From Phylloscopus collybita (lineage: Eukaryota; Chordata; Aves; Passeriformes; Phylloscopidae): a stretch of 64,000 nucleotides of DNA. The notes beneath the pieces are model-generated. The model did not search any database. It was not told the origin of the DNA and worked only from the letters and a program-made list of their open reading frames with translations. Positions 13,726 to 25,007 of this stretch are shown one piece after another. The stretch spans positions 14,122,501 through 14,186,500 of the forward strand of contig JAJNNQ010000019.1 of assembly GCA_027886175.1 (NCBI GenBank), written 5' to 3'. Both the position numbers and the translations under genes were made by a program. Position 1 is the first letter of the stretch, and each line of letters opens with the position of its first letter.

Positions 13726-14365
13726 GCAAAGTCCCAAGGAGAAGCCGTGCTCTGCTTGCCTTACTCCTGGCCAGAAAACCTTTGTTAATTAATAATTCAG
13801 AGAAATCCCATACCCTGAGCATTCCTGTTCCCTCTTTGGTACAGGAATTTAGGAGAAGGGGCGTTTCTAAGTCCTGGCCCAGCTGGTGAAGGACTGGGAA
13901 TGGTGTAGTCAGCGTGGATGGGGATAAACAGCCCAGACTGGTGCGTGCACAGGGAGGAACACGAGCAGGAGGAGGAACAGCGTTACCATAGAAATGAGGA
14001 GCTGCCTGCACAGACCTCGTTTGTCACAGCAGCATCCCTGCCACGGGGGCTCTGGCCAGGCTGGGCGGCCCTTGGGTGTGCAGGGGTTCAGCTGCTCCCT
14101 GCAGCTTCCTGGGGCACCTGGGAGAGCTGATACTGAGCTCTGATAATGGCCTGGGAAGTTTGGGGAGGGAGCAGAAGCTCTGGCTCGGGTGTCATGCAGG
14201 AAACAAGGTTTGGAGCTGCTTTCCCTCAGGAAGGTGGGGATGGAAAAGGCTGGAAAGCAACAGCTGAACACCCCAGCAGAGTGGGGCTGAGAGCTTTAAA
14301 CTCCTCCCTTGGTATCACAGAATCAAGTGCTGCAGGTGGAGGAGGGGAAGTGGTGCAATGAATTA
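13726..14365. other. unique noncoding sequence
   Basis: Moderately GC-rich with overlapping short open frames on both strands and no recognisable product. It leads directly into the CR1 fragment. Confidence 0.45.
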
Positions 14366-14490
14366 GGATCACGGAATGGGTTGGGTTGGGAGGGATCTTA
14401 AAGCTCACCCAGTGCCACCCCCTGCCATGGGCAGGGACACCTTCCACTATCCCAGGGTGCTCCAAGCCCCATCCAACCTGGCCTTGAAGG
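14366..14490 (-). mobile_element. CR1 LINE 3'-end fragment (short)
   Basis: The plus strand reads GGGTTGGGTTGGGAGGGATC, then a diagnostic TGCCATGGGCAGGGACACCT run, and ends near CAACCTGGCCTTGAA. This is the reverse complement of the common avian CR1 3' end. About 125 bp survive. The element points left, lacks coding sequence and has diverged from the CR1 pattern at several positions. Confidence 0.88.
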
Positions 14491-14914
14491 TTTGCCTGGG
14501 GGTTTGCCAGCCTGTGATGCAGCTGGGAACATGACCTGTCCCTAGGATGGGCTACGTCAATAATTCAGCCTCTTTTACACCAAGGTTTGGGCTGCACCCT
14601 GCCCTGGAGGTTCAAATCCTTTCTCTTTGTTCCCTAAAAGATCCTTCATAGGAGTAGAAGCCCAGCCAGTGTTTCCTCACAGCTCTCCCCAGGGGATGGC
14701 TGGGTTCACAGCCCCAGCAATTTTCCTGCAAGCCTTGTGGAATTTGGTGTTTTTCATGAAGTCTAAACTGCTGGACTCTTCTCATTAAAAGTCTTAGCTT
14801 TCATTTTTTCTTAGATATCATGACTGCAAAGAAAAGCTTAAAAACATGACCCTTAAGCCTCATAAATCAGAAGTTAAATAATTTCTTTTTCAAATTCAGC
14901 CCAAACATCCCTAT
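14491..14914. other. unique noncoding sequence
   Basis: Flank of the CR1 fragment. A GGTTCAAATCC string at 14609-14619 resembles a tRNA B box, but no A box or cloverleaf can be formed around it. Confidence 0.45.
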
Positions 14915-14957
14915 TAAAGAAAAAAAAAAACAAAAAAAAAGAGAGAGAAAGAGAGAA
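14915..14957 (+). repeat. A-rich tract followed by a GA run
   Basis: Two A runs separated by one C, then GAGAGAGAAAGAGAGA. Simple low-complexity DNA. Confidence 0.85.
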
Positions 14958-17900
14958 GCTAAAGCTCATGACATTTTTTAACCAGAAGGTTTTCATTTTT
15001 GCAGGAGAAGCTGAGGGCTGAGTGTTGGTGTTTCACCATTCAGAATATCTATGTGTCACACACAAAAATAAACATAATGCAATCTACATAACAGATATTT
15101 CAGGTCTGACCTTGCAAGGGTTTCTGACAGTGAATTTATTGTCAAGACATGGTCTCCCCTTGGCCTTTGTGAACACTGCCAGCAGAATGGGACATTCTTG
15201 GAGAGAGAGCAGAGGAGCTAAAATCATAAACATCTATGACACAGCCAGCACAAACAAGCCTATAAATAAATCCACCTGAATGCTAACAGCTTTCAGTCAA
15301 GAAAAAATTGTAGTTGACCACTGGCCAGCGAAGGGCTGCGGAAAACAGCCCTGTCTGACCTCCCAGCCTGAGATGCCTCTCACACCACACGAGCAGGGAC
15401 CAGGCTCCAGGATGTGCTTCTGTCCCTTTGGATGCTGCCCCAGTAAATGATCTTCCTTGATCAAGCCTTAATCCAATAAGGAAGACACAATGAGAATGGA
15501 AATGTCAATTGTAGTTGAGAAATTTGACCTGCTGGTCATGGAAGCAGCTTAATTTAATTAGAGCTACTCATTGGAGTCAAATGGATGCTGGTTGTAGTGA
15601 GACTCGCAGGCAGCTGTGTGAGGGTAACGTGGAGGAGAGGGAACGAGGGATCTGACCCAGAAGTGAGAAGCTGCAGGGTCAGAGGCAGGACAGACACCTC
15701 TGTTTGCTGTTCCTGCCTGCACAGGGGCCATGCACAGCAGCAGGAGCAGCCCAGGCTCAGGAAGTGTTTCCATCGAGAGCTTTGCTGGCATTGATTGAGG
15801 CTCGGGCCAGCACAGTTTGGATGGAAAAACTGCAGCTCAGGGAGGTGATCTGGTCACCCAGGGAGCCCTTGGAGCAGAACCCTCCTGACCTGGCACCTCT
15901 TTGCTCCAGCTGACATGTGCTGGCTTTCAGAGGCAGCGTGGGAGCACAAGCACTCAGAAGTCAAATCCTCTCCTCTCCCAGTGCAAATTAAACTCGAGTT
16001 TTCCAGCTTTCTGCTCTGTGGGTAGAGTATTTGGGGTTGGCTGTGCGCATTTCCTGCTGCCTTAAAGGTGTGGTTAACACCCTGTGAAGGGCTTGGAGTG
16101 TTTAAGCCTTGGCACGGCCCTGGCAAACCAAGTATTTCAGCGTCTAAAGCCCCAAAACCAAGAGGGTGAACTCGAGGCCAAACTGATTTGGTCTTACACA
16201 ATGGCTTAGAGGTACTAAAGCTTGGTCTCCATGCCAAAACCTTTAGTTTCTCTCAATCAGTGAGACTTTTCAAAGTTTTAACTGTTCCTTGGCACGGCGA
16301 CTCTTGTAACACTCAGTTTTCAAGTGTTTATAAACAGCCCTTCAAAACCACCTGCAATTAAGTAAGCAAGTTTTCACACTTACAGGTCCAGATCTCTGTT
16401 TTGCATTTTGATGTGGTCTCAACAAAACAGGCTCAGAAAATGTGAGTGCCAAAGACAAAGGAAGAGTTTTGTCTCAGCCTGATGCTCAGCACTCAGGTCT
16501 GCGCTCCTGGTTCAATTGCAAGAAAGCAGGATGTCCAACTGTACATTTAATCAAAGGAGTTGCTTTTTGATACTAAAGGAAAAGAATGGAAAAAAAGGAT
16601 AAAAATACTTATTTCAAAGCCAAGAAAATAATGGCAGCAGAGCACGGTAAGCAGTGAAAAACATGCTTGAGAAAGTTATGGGATTCCAAGATGTGGCTTC
16701 CACCCAAGAATCCTACAAGCATGGCACAAGCAAACCCAGATAAAGACATTTTTAAACAGCCCCTCTAAACAAAAATTAACAGAAGGAGCTGAACTAGAAA
16801 ATGTTCACATGTAATTCCAGAGCAGATGGACTGTAAGTCTCTGAAACAGAAGGTCTCACCCACTGAAGTTTCTACCCTTCCCTGGAGTACGAGCGACAAC
16901 AAAAGCAATGCTTGTAGATCTGGATGTGCTTGTGTTCTCTCACCTCTGTGAGGCTGAGAGCCTCAGCACACCAATGTGGAGCTTTAACCACCTGGGCTGA
17001 GTGCTGCCAGGCCTGTGCTTGTGGCACAGAGTGTCACTTCAACTTGCTTAGGGGTCAGGGTCAAGGTGTTCTGTAGGACCAGTGCCCAAGGGGGGACCCT
17101 GCCCTGCCCAGGATGGGACTCTGCCAACTGAGCTTTAGTCATCCTGGCACGTAAAGCTGCAAGGCAGGGGTTTAGATCCACTATTCATTGGTATCTGGAG
17201 CTGTAATCACACTTTAAATCAGCTCTTCCATTCAAGGAGAGCTGGACCATTGCTGTGCAGCCCAGCCTGGGGAGGCAGGGGCTGGGAGAGAGGCACAGCC
17301 AGGCTCTGGACACTGTTGCACAATAATAGTGCTCTGGGGCTCTTGTGCAAAGCAGAAAGAAAACATGTTTTTTTCATTCAAAAGGGCTCCTCATTAACAG
17401 GGTTCTGTTGACCTGGAGAGCAACCTCGTGAAATGAAAACTTCCAGGTGATATAAACCCATGTTATGTGTCTCACCAGGAGGACAGATGGGATGTGGAAC
17501 ATCCAAACTTCTCTGGGAAGCTGCATGGATTTTTATCTTTCCATATAATTTAATTGCAAGAGATTAGGCAACATGCAGACCTGTGGTTTGAAAACCCCAA
17601 AATCCTGCATGAATTCAGTGAGCTCAGAACCCACCAGGTTCTGAACAGGTGGGTGAAACATCAGTGCTGGGGTGTGTACAGGCAGGACCCTCACTGGGGG
17701 TAGGAAAGTCTGGATTCCTGAAGGATGGAGGAGCTGGATTTGGGGATTGCACAGAGGGCAGGAACTGGTAGATACAGATCTATTGAACTGGTTCTTCCAG
17801 CACAGCCTGAGTGCCCGGACAGCTGGCATTTTTGTGTGGAACAGCACATCCCTGAGTGACAAGGAGTGGCTGGATGAATGAAACACTGCAGCAGGAGCAA

Positions 17901-18217
17901 TAATTCAGGAGTCCATTCAACAGACGATGGCTTTCAGGGCTGTAAATACCTACGAAATCTTCTGGTCATGGGGCCAGAGAGCCTCGGTCGGGCTGGGCCA
18001 GGCCCTGCAGCAGCTCTGCTGCCCCAAAAGGGCTGCAGGAGGCACATGAGACTGAGCACCCCAGAGCCACCTCAGGGACCCTCACCCAGCTCACCCCCAT
18101 GAGCTCTTTATACCTCATACCCATGGTCAGATCAGCAAAAGGCTGTGGGGGAAGGGAAATGCATTTTCCAATATTCAGGATACTCCAGAGGAGAAGTGAT
18201 TGTCAAAAGGAACCATT
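14958..18217. other. unique noncoding sequence
   Basis: About 3.2 kb with no recognised gene or interspersed repeat. The longest frames (up to about 127 codons) have noncoding-like composition. Confidence 0.45.
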
Positions 18218-18465
18218 TTCATGGTTTGGGTTGGAGGACCTTTAAGATCATCCCATCCAACTCCCTGCCATGGGCAGGGGCACCTCCCTCTGTCCCAGGC
18301 TGCTCCAAGCCCAGTCCAGCCTGGCCTTGGACACTTCCAGGGATCCAGGGACAGCCACAGCTGCTCTGGGCACCCTGTGCCAGGGCCTCCCCACCCTCCC
18401 AGGGAGCAATTCCTTCCCAATATCCCATCTAAACCTGCTCCCTGTCAGTTTGAAGCCATCTCATA
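18218..18465 (-). mobile_element. CR1 LINE 3'-end fragment
   Basis: The plus strand carries GGTTTGGGTTGGAGGACCTT, TGCCATGGGCAGGGGCACCT, GGCCTTGGACACTTCCAGGG and CCCATCTAAACCTGCTCCCT in the order expected for the reverse complement of the avian CR1 3' region. The match ends near CAGTTTGAAGCCAT. About 250 bp survive and the element is 5'-truncated. Overlapping frames on both strands are CR1 untranslated sequence, not genes. Confidence 0.93.
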
Positions 18466-18820
18466 ATTACATCCCTCAGCATGGGCTGTGGGAACCTCAT
18501 CCACCCTGCCTGTCCCTGGGGATGCTGGAGGCACCTTCCCACTGCCTCCCCAGCCCTCAGGGATTCCCAGTGCCATCCACCTGCAGAAATCACTGCTGGG
18601 AAGCTGAGCACAACTGCTCTAGCTCCACACAGCAGGCCTGGCTAGAACATGGCAAGAATTCTCCCCTGCAGGGGCTTTTAAGCAACTGCCAATAATTTCT
18701 CAGGCTCCCAGTACCACTAATAAAGAAATAATTAAATAAACAGGGGAGGAAATGCAAATGGAGAGGACACGTAAAACTGCCAAACCAAATTCAGGACGCA
18801 AAAGAAAAAAGGAGGAAGGG
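18466..18820. other. unique sequence next to CR1
   Basis: The first 150 bp or so are C-rich and might be a diverged continuation of the CR1 copy. The rest is unique. Confidence 0.4.
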
Positions 18821-18840
18821 AAAAAAAAAAAAAAAAAAAA
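18821..18840 (+). repeat. A20 homopolymer
   Basis: Twenty uninterrupted A residues following a purine-rich stretch. Not attached to a recognised retroposon. Confidence 0.85.
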
Positions 18841-19218
18841 GGGGGCATTGAGAAGAGCACAGTCTAGCCAGTAACACTTTCCAGTGCCATCCATAGCTGA
18901 GCCCAGAACAGTAATTCCTTGTTTGCAGGCTCCTCTGTTAGAAGCTAAATGTGATTGCAACTGAAGTACATTGATTAACCCAAAATAACTTTCCCTCAAT
19001 TTGCTGGCTGCTCAGGAATACTCAGGAGAGCTGCTTTTGTTCTGAACTAGTCACTCAGGAGCTCTGGCTCCGGTCCTTGTGCATCTATTGAAACTGAGTG
19101 AACCAGAAAAACGCCAGGAACTGCACAAGGACACATAGTACAGTTTAATTAGTTTAGAGAGAGGAATTTATTTTTTTTCCAAGCATCACTTGGGCAAATT
19201 GTTGTTGTTGTCGCTGTC

Positions 19219-19262
19219 CTTTTTTCTTTTCTTTTCTTTTTTTTTTTCTTTTCCTCTTTTTT
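19219..19262 (+). repeat. T/C-rich polypyrimidine tract
   Basis: About 44 bp of T runs interrupted by single C residues, preceded by a short GTT repeat. Low-complexity DNA. Confidence 0.85.
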
Positions 19263-19374
19263 ACGCTCTTGTTAAAATAATTTCATGGTTGCAGTTTTTG
19301 TTCCTGTGCTTAGCAAAGCAAACTGTAGCAGTCAGAGGCCTGAGGGGGAGGGCTGGGACAGGCTCCCTCTTCCT

Positions 19375-19401
19375 AAAAAAAAAAAAAAAAAAAAAAAAAA
19401 A
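19375..19401 (+). repeat. A27 homopolymer
   Basis: Twenty-seven uninterrupted A residues. With the T/C tract about 110 bp upstream it forms a complementary pair of tracts that could pair in single strands, but no transposon end is visible. Confidence 0.88.
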
Positions 19402-19424
19402 GTAGTACAGCATTTTATCACTCT

Positions 19425-19880
19425 GCTTGCAAAATGATGCGTTTAAAGGGCAGAATTGTCAATGTCAGATGCGAGGCTGAGGCACCTATTAATAAACAGC
19501 CTCTGCATAGGAAATTCTTTGCAGACTTTAATCAGGAATTTTCCATAGTAACGCCGTGTTCCTGCAGTTAGCTCAGTGACAGCGGTTTAAATTCCACCCA
19601 GTGGACTTTGCATTCGCCTTTGAAAATAGAAATAATACATGGGAGATCACAGGTGCTTCATTCCCTGATTAACAAACATTTCAGGAGGGTTTTTTGTTCC
19701 CCCGCTTTCCTCTCTGTGCGTATGTGTGAGCTGAAAGGGGGAGTTAATTTTAGAATGACTGAAAGATCTGGAACCAAATCTAGCCTCAAATTCAAGTTCA
19801 TCTTCAGTGCTGTTATTATCATAAGAGTTGATCTGAGACATCCTTCCAAAAAACGATGGAAATCTCACCAGTCACTCCTG
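19425..19880. promoter_or_regulatory. candidate conserved noncoding element
   Basis: Repeat-free block directly after the A27 tract. It keeps CpGs in GATGCGTTTAAAGG, CAGATGCGAGG, GTAACGCCGTG and GCATTCGCC, and has AT-rich cores such as CTATTAATAAACAGCC and CTGATTAACAAACATTT. Frames of 60-90 codons cross it on both strands but resemble no protein. The character is that of a vertebrate developmental enhancer. Cross-species conservation is untested. Confidence 0.38.
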
Positions 19881-20305
19881 TAAGTCCCACAAAATCATGT
19901 GTCAAATCTTGCAGAAGTGCCTGTTGTCATGAGGTTTTGGCCACATCCAGACAAGGAAATAAGCAGCTTCTGCTTTGGGATTGGAGTGAGAAAATCACAT
20001 CTCAAGACTCTGCAGAAAATGTCTCCCTTTGACCCCAGCTCCAACAGCTGCAGGGTTTTCTCCCTCTCCAGTTCAACCCTTCTCCAACTCACAGCTCACT
20101 GAGAGTGCTGTGGGTGGAAGAGCCCTGTGCACACAATGCTCTGGGAGAATGTCTGCTGCCTCTACTGCCCCGTTCTCCTCCTTCCCTTATCACTCTCAGT
20201 TTCTTCAGGCCAGCTTCTGACATCTCTGAGTGCTTTCCTTTACCCATTCCTGAGCAAGACTGTCCTTTTGTGGCCAAACCTTCCTTCCCTGGCTCCCTGA
20301 GACAG

Positions 20306-20403
20306 GAGATGGATGGATGGAGGGAGGAATGGATGGATCATGGATGGATGGATGGATGGATGGATGGATAGATAGATAGATAGATAGATAGATAGAGATA
20401 ATA
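20306..20403 (+). repeat. compound GGAT/GATA microsatellite
   Basis: Imperfect GGAT repeats from about 20306 switch near 20366 to about nine GATA units ending at 20403. It is long enough to be polymorphic. The open frames reading repeated Asp/Gly/Trp/Met or Ile/His/Pro/Ser here are artefacts of the 4-bp unit. Confidence 0.95.
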
Positions 20404-21191
20404 AATTGATAACCCTTCCCAGGTTCTGCTCTGCAGTCCCAGTTCATCATCCTGCCATTAGCAGGTGAAGCCTCCTCTGGTATTACTTGTCAAGCCAAAT
20501 AATTACCTTCCCTGCCACCTACTACAAGACTGAGTCCTAAAAAATCATCTCTCCAGTGCCTCAGATCCAGCCCCTGAGTTCTCCACCTTATCCCAAAGGC
20601 ATTTTGTTTGCCAGACAGGGTCCCTGACTTCCTTCCTGCTGAGTTCCATGTGTTATAAGCCATGCATGCTGCAGGATAAATAAAAGATTTAATAGCCTCT
20701 TACTCCAAGGATAGATGTCTTTCCACTTTACTCTCTTTTTTCAATTTTATAGACCAAAACCAACTGCAGGGGATTTATACTTAGGCCACAACTTGCTTGA
20801 GGCTTTAAGATACTAGGGAGGTCTCACTGCCTGTCCAGCCTGCTCATGTACTTTTCTCTACATGTTACATCCACTTTTGAAGCACTGCTGAGGAGAAGAA
20901 ACTGAGCTGGATGAACACCTGGCCTGCACTCCAAACTGCACTCTGTCCTCGGGATTTTGCTGTCTGGCATAGTAACAAAAAGCTGGAAAACTAACCAGTG
21001 TGGACATCATGGAAATCTACCTATAGTGCTGAAAAAAAATTGACGGCTGTAGGAAATGTTTTAATAAATAATCCTAAATCATGTGCCTTATCTCACATGA
21101 CAGTATCAGTGCATTTGCAAACCAGGCTGGAAATAACAACTATTGAGGCAACCTCATGGAAGTGCAATGTGCTTCCCATAGCTTTTCTTTC
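20404..21191. other. unique noncoding sequence
   Basis: No gene or transposon recognised between the microsatellite and the T17 tract. Confidence 0.45.
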
Positions 21192-21208
21192 TTTTTTTTT
21201 TTTTTTTT
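21192..21208 (+). repeat. T17 homopolymer
   Basis: Seventeen T residues followed by CAGGAGC. The tract plus CAG also resembles a strong 3' splice site, discussed in the adjacent block. Confidence 0.85.
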
Positions 21209-21480
21209 CAGGAGCAAGGATTAACGAATTCAGCAGCAAACCCAGACCCCGCGTTCAGCAAAACTTCCACGAGCAGCTTAAGGAGTGATTGATGGGTAAT
21301 TTTCCAGATCTCCCCAATAATAAGAACAGCAGCAAACATGAAAGGGTGCAGCAGCATTTTTGTGGAGCAGCGTTGGGTGGCTCAGCCTGCCATTGTGACG
21401 ATTGTTCCGCGGGTCCGCGGGGGGAGCCTGCAGTAATCAATGGAGCCCTTTGGAATCAAATGCAGGTATTTACTCGAACC
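21209..21480. promoter_or_regulatory. candidate conserved noncoding element (or terminal exon)
   Basis: Repeat-free and CpG-retaining, with GATTAACGAATTCAGC, ACCCCGCGTTCAGC and the inverted repeat CCGCGGGTCCGCGG at 21407-21420, just after an ATTGTT SOX-type core at 21401. A polypyrimidine tract and CAG sit directly upstream, and one plus frame stays open to a TGA at about 21288. A short last exon is therefore an alternative. The predicted peptide is too short to recognise, so I favour a regulatory element. Confidence 0.35.
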
Positions 21481-22079
21481 CTACACACAGCCCAGTGTTT
21501 GTCTAGCTCCCAGTCTGCCTGTGTCAGCTAATGCTGTGTTTGGAAGAGGTTTCTGACTCTGACAAAGAAATGGATAACCAGACATTTCCTCATCGTGCCA
21601 TCTGAAAATCTGGGAGAGCGCGGCAGCCGTGAATGAGGGGAGAGGCTCTGTGCAATCAATAAAATGGAAATGGCCTCTGAATCCCAGCAAATAAACAAAG
21701 CTGGGATCCCAGGGCAGTCCTCAGGTTTTCAGCAGTGTAAAGAAGAGAAGACAGGCTGATGATTTTCAGCGCTTGGCTCTAGGTCTGCTTTTCACTCCTG
21801 GCGCCTGTGGGAACGGCACCAGACGAAGAGGTCAGGACAGGGACCACCTCTTAAAATAATGACTGTGAGACTCTCAAGGCTCCTCTCTTCACAAAGAGGG
21901 ATGAATGTCTCCTCTCTCCAAGCACGCTGACGTGCCCAAGGTCGGATCCTAAGGGACAGAGGCACAGTTCCAGAGCCACACTCCTGAGGAAATGCCTGAT
22001 CCAGCATCTGGCCTCAGCAGATCAGCTTCATGTGACACACTGCACCAGTGCCCCTTGTCCCTGCCCAGGGAACCAGAGA

Positions 22080-22190
22080 TAAAGCCCAGCCACAGTTCCT
22101 GACATCGATTAGCCCGGCATTACCATGTAATGATGGTTATTATTGCCTGGTGCCTGATAAGGACAGGATCCCATTGCACTTCTGAGGCAT
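22080..22190. promoter_or_regulatory. candidate conserved noncoding element
   Basis: A compact block with ACATCGATTAGCCCGGCATT, then ATGTAATGATGGTTATTATT and CTGATAAGG (GATA-type). It combines retained CpGs with homeodomain-type TAAT cores. There is no coding frame. The call is based on character only. Confidence 0.33.
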
Positions 22191-22228
22191 TTTTGGACTC
22201 TGCTATGAGCAGACAATTTGTAAAACAA

Positions 22229-22260
22229 AATTAAAAAAATAAAAAAAAAAAATGAAAAAT
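22229..22260 (+). repeat. A-rich tract
   Basis: Interrupted A runs with single T residues, ending before GAGCACCCC. Simple repeat. Confidence 0.75.
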
Positions 22261-22815
22261 GAGCACCCCTTACACCTCCTAAGTGAAATCAAATTGGGGT
22301 GAAACCCTGCCTCATTCCAACAGTTGTCACTTGGTTTTTAAACTCTGCATTAAACCAGCATTTCAGCAAGTTGGGAGAGTGATATGAACCCGGAATCAGA
22401 GGCTATGAAATCCTTTGTATTTGTACAGCCTCTGCCAAAAGTGCTTTATTAGCAGGTCACAAAGTCTCATAGGCTGGAATTTCTGCAGTAAATTGCATTC
22501 AGGCTGAGCTCACAAATCATTAGCCATGCAATCTTGTTTATCCTGCTAGGACTTGGAGTTTGTCCTGTTACAAAATCAAAGCAGCAAGGTTGAATGGTTC
22601 CAAGTGAAAAGGCTGATGGATGAACAGGATTCTCTGAGGAGGGATGAGGGGTCTGGAGGGACAGTCCCTGAGTGCAAACATGGCTGGGAGGGTCCTGTGG
22701 AGAAGAGATCCCCCCGAGCAGCCAGAGAACCACAGCAGTGTTACTGGGGGCCCTGCACTGTTGTTTATTCTGCAGCACGCTGGGGAGTTTGCTGTGGACA
22801 CCAGCAGCCCCTGAA

Positions 22816-23097
22816 AGATCTTACCAAACAGATCTTACCAAATACCCATTTTTTGAGCAATACAAAACCATTCATCTATCAGTGGGTACGTTCTCAAGCG
22901 CAGTTTTTGCATTGGTACACACAGGACAAACAGCAAGTCATGCATGGCAGCATTTTTTGCAAGCATTTCCTTCTCTAGGAGTACCTCAAGAAATAAAAAC
23001 AGATAATGGTCCTGTTTATGCAGCTAAACAACTGGCCACATTTTTAATGAATTGGGGTGTTCACCATACATTTGGCATTCCTTATAAATACCAATAA
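22816..23097 (+). pseudogene. degenerate endogenous retrovirus integrase fragment
   Basis: One plus-strand frame from about 22822 to a TAA at 23095-23097 reads as the catalytic core of a retroviral integrase of the alpha/beta-like class. The first catalytic Asp codon is at 22831-22833 (QTD context). The second lies in a TDNGP motif, with Asp at 23002-23004, 57 codons later, the spacing known for alpharetroviral integrases. A GIPY motif follows. Breaks: a 14-bp tandem duplication (22816-22829 and 22830-22843) shifts the frame at the 5' side. The usual VDTFS motif reads VGTFS at 22885. A stop codon falls five codons before the expected catalytic Glu, where this frame has Tyr. Weak similarity seems to resume in another frame after the stop. 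No gag, env or LTRs are recognised nearby. It is a fossil with no function. Confidence 0.88.
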
Positions 23098-23583
23098 AAC
23101 AGCAGTTTCTATTCTCCCACCCATGCACGTGATTAGGAAGTGTACAAAAAGTTCCCTGGGAAATGACAGCTCGTTCCAATTTTGGGGAGCTCTGCCTGGT
23201 GGTGCAAGCACAGAGAACTGGTTTATGGGGATGGCAACTGCATTAGAAAAAGCTCCTTAATTAATATTATTTAAAAGACAAAGAGATATTCTATATTTTC
23301 CTTTCCATGTGACAAGTCACCAGACTTTGCTCTGCAGGGCTGAGGGGTGACCACAGCGTGCACAACTTGCCCACGACCTGACCCTGCAGCTCATGGGGTC
23401 TGCCCAGGGCCCTCTGGGGCTGTGTGATCCAGCCCAAGTGCAGGATCCACACAAGGAGGGGTCTTTAGAATCAGGCAAGGCAGATGGAAAGAGCTGAGGA
23501 GAAAAGGGTAAGGTCCCAAAAAAGCTCTTTTCCCTCCTGATGGTCCCTATGACCAGACAAAGCTTCCTCGGGTCTGGGTCAAA

Positions 23584-23586
<3 letters not shown>
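23098..23586 (+). other. possible decayed retroviral flank, otherwise unique
   Basis: Sequence between the integrase stop codon and the A40 run. The first 20-70 bp may continue the integrase in a shifted frame. A short frame ending just before the A run is open but not identifiable. No LTR or polypurine tract is seen, and no AATAAA lies 10-30 bp before the A run. Confidence 0.3.

Positions 23587-23626
<40 letters not shown>
23587..23626 (+). repeat. A40 homopolymer
   Basis: Forty uninterrupted A residues, the longest homopolymer in the window. It lies 490 bp downstream of the integrase fossil. It could be a retroposed tail or a slippage-expanded A tract. The missing polyadenylation signal and unclear target-site duplication favour the latter. 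Confidence 0.9.
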
Positions 23627-23630
<4 letters not shown>

Positions 23631-24979
23631 TAGAGAAGCTTTTGCTCCTCCAAAACAGCTTCTGTCATTTACTGTCAAACACTTCATTGCCAGTTTTTTG
23701 GGGAAGTTGAAGGCACCATCTGTAACACTTCATTCTCCATACCCTCCCCATACTCTCCACTTCACCCTCTGCAGCACAGGGCTTAACTTTGGCCACTTCA
23801 TCATTCAGTGCCAAAGTCCAGCCTCTGGGCTTGTTGAGACCCAGTGCAGCACAAACCAGAACTCCAATAGCTACCAGAACCCAAGACTCTTGGAGTATGT
23901 GAGACAGAACTGCCCTCTGCACCAGTCACCTGCTGAAGTCCAATAACACTCTCCAGTTAAAAGCTTTTTTCGTAGCTGCTTTTCCTGTGAGCAGCATTGA
24001 GACTCTGGCAGCCCAACAGCCACCACAGATCATCAAAGCACCCAATCTGCAAACAATTCAGAGGCTAAAATGTACTTGCTGCTGTTCAGCAAACTCCTCT
24101 GCCTATCAGCTGAATCTGGAATCATATTTGGCTCCAGAGAGAGCAATGAGGAGGACTGAAGGTTGATTTGGCGCATAGTTTTAGTCACAAAAGTAATTTT
24201 TCCACTTCCAAGACAATGTTTTATAAGCTCAGGCTAACTTTGCAGAGCCCAGAAAATCACCAAGGCGACGCTAAATGTCAAGCCTGGCTAAAAGCAACCC
24301 AGGCACTGCAGCACTGCACACGTGAACAGGGCTGTGCCACCTCTGCAGCCTGGCAGCAGGGAAAGCTTCACCTCCTGCCCAGGAACTGCACACAACATAC
24401 TCTGCCCTCAGCCATAAATAACCAGGAGGGACATGCTGCTGTCTGTGGATTCCCTGCAGCTGGCAGAGGGTCAGCAGTGGGGTTCAGGTGCAAAATGTGA
24501 TCAGAAAAAGGTTCCATCTCCTATGAAAACTCAAAAGTTTTCGGTGTGTATTGGCATTCTCAGAGTAAGAAAAGCTTTTTGCTTCTTCCACTTTGATAGA
24601 ATATTGTTTCTGTTACATTGACATTCCGTTCTCTGAAGCCTGGGAAAGGTTTTGCATTTATATGAGCTCGCTGAGGAACTTATTTTGTGGTACCCTCCAA
24701 GTTCAGTACACAAAATACATAGTCTGATTCTACAGCAATTGCACTAAAATGACAGATTTTATTTATTTTTTAATGGCAGACAGTACCCTTTGGATTCTAT
24801 TTGCTTGAGTGGCAAATATACTGGGAATAAGTGAATGCCACAAGCAAGTATTGTCATGCTTCCCTCTTGGGTTCCCAGGTGTATTTTCAGCTTTGCTCTA
24901 TTATGTTATATAAATACCCATTGAGGAAGGGGAGTTGCACATCACTTTTGAGGATCATTACTAAAAATGGATTAGATTT
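23627..24979. other. unique noncoding sequence
   Basis: No gene or transposon recognised. Open frames up to 110 codons have no identifiable domain. Confidence 0.45.
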
Positions 24980-25007
24980 CCCTTTTCATTTTTCCCTTTT
25001 CATTTTT
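24980..25007 (+). repeat. 14-bp tandem duplication
   Basis: CCCTTTTCATTTTT occurs twice in direct succession with no mismatch. Confidence 0.88.

Noticed and set aside
14609..14619. GGTTCAAATCC resembling a tRNA B box
   Set aside because: No matching A box 30-60 bp upstream and no acceptor or anticodon stem can be formed.
18145..18695. Overlapping frames of 70-141 codons on both strands
   Set aside because: They are mostly explained by CR1 3' noncoding sequence and its C-rich flank.
20205..20450. Ser/Ile/His/Pro repeat protein on the minus strand
   Set aside because: It is a translation of the GGAT/GATA microsatellite.
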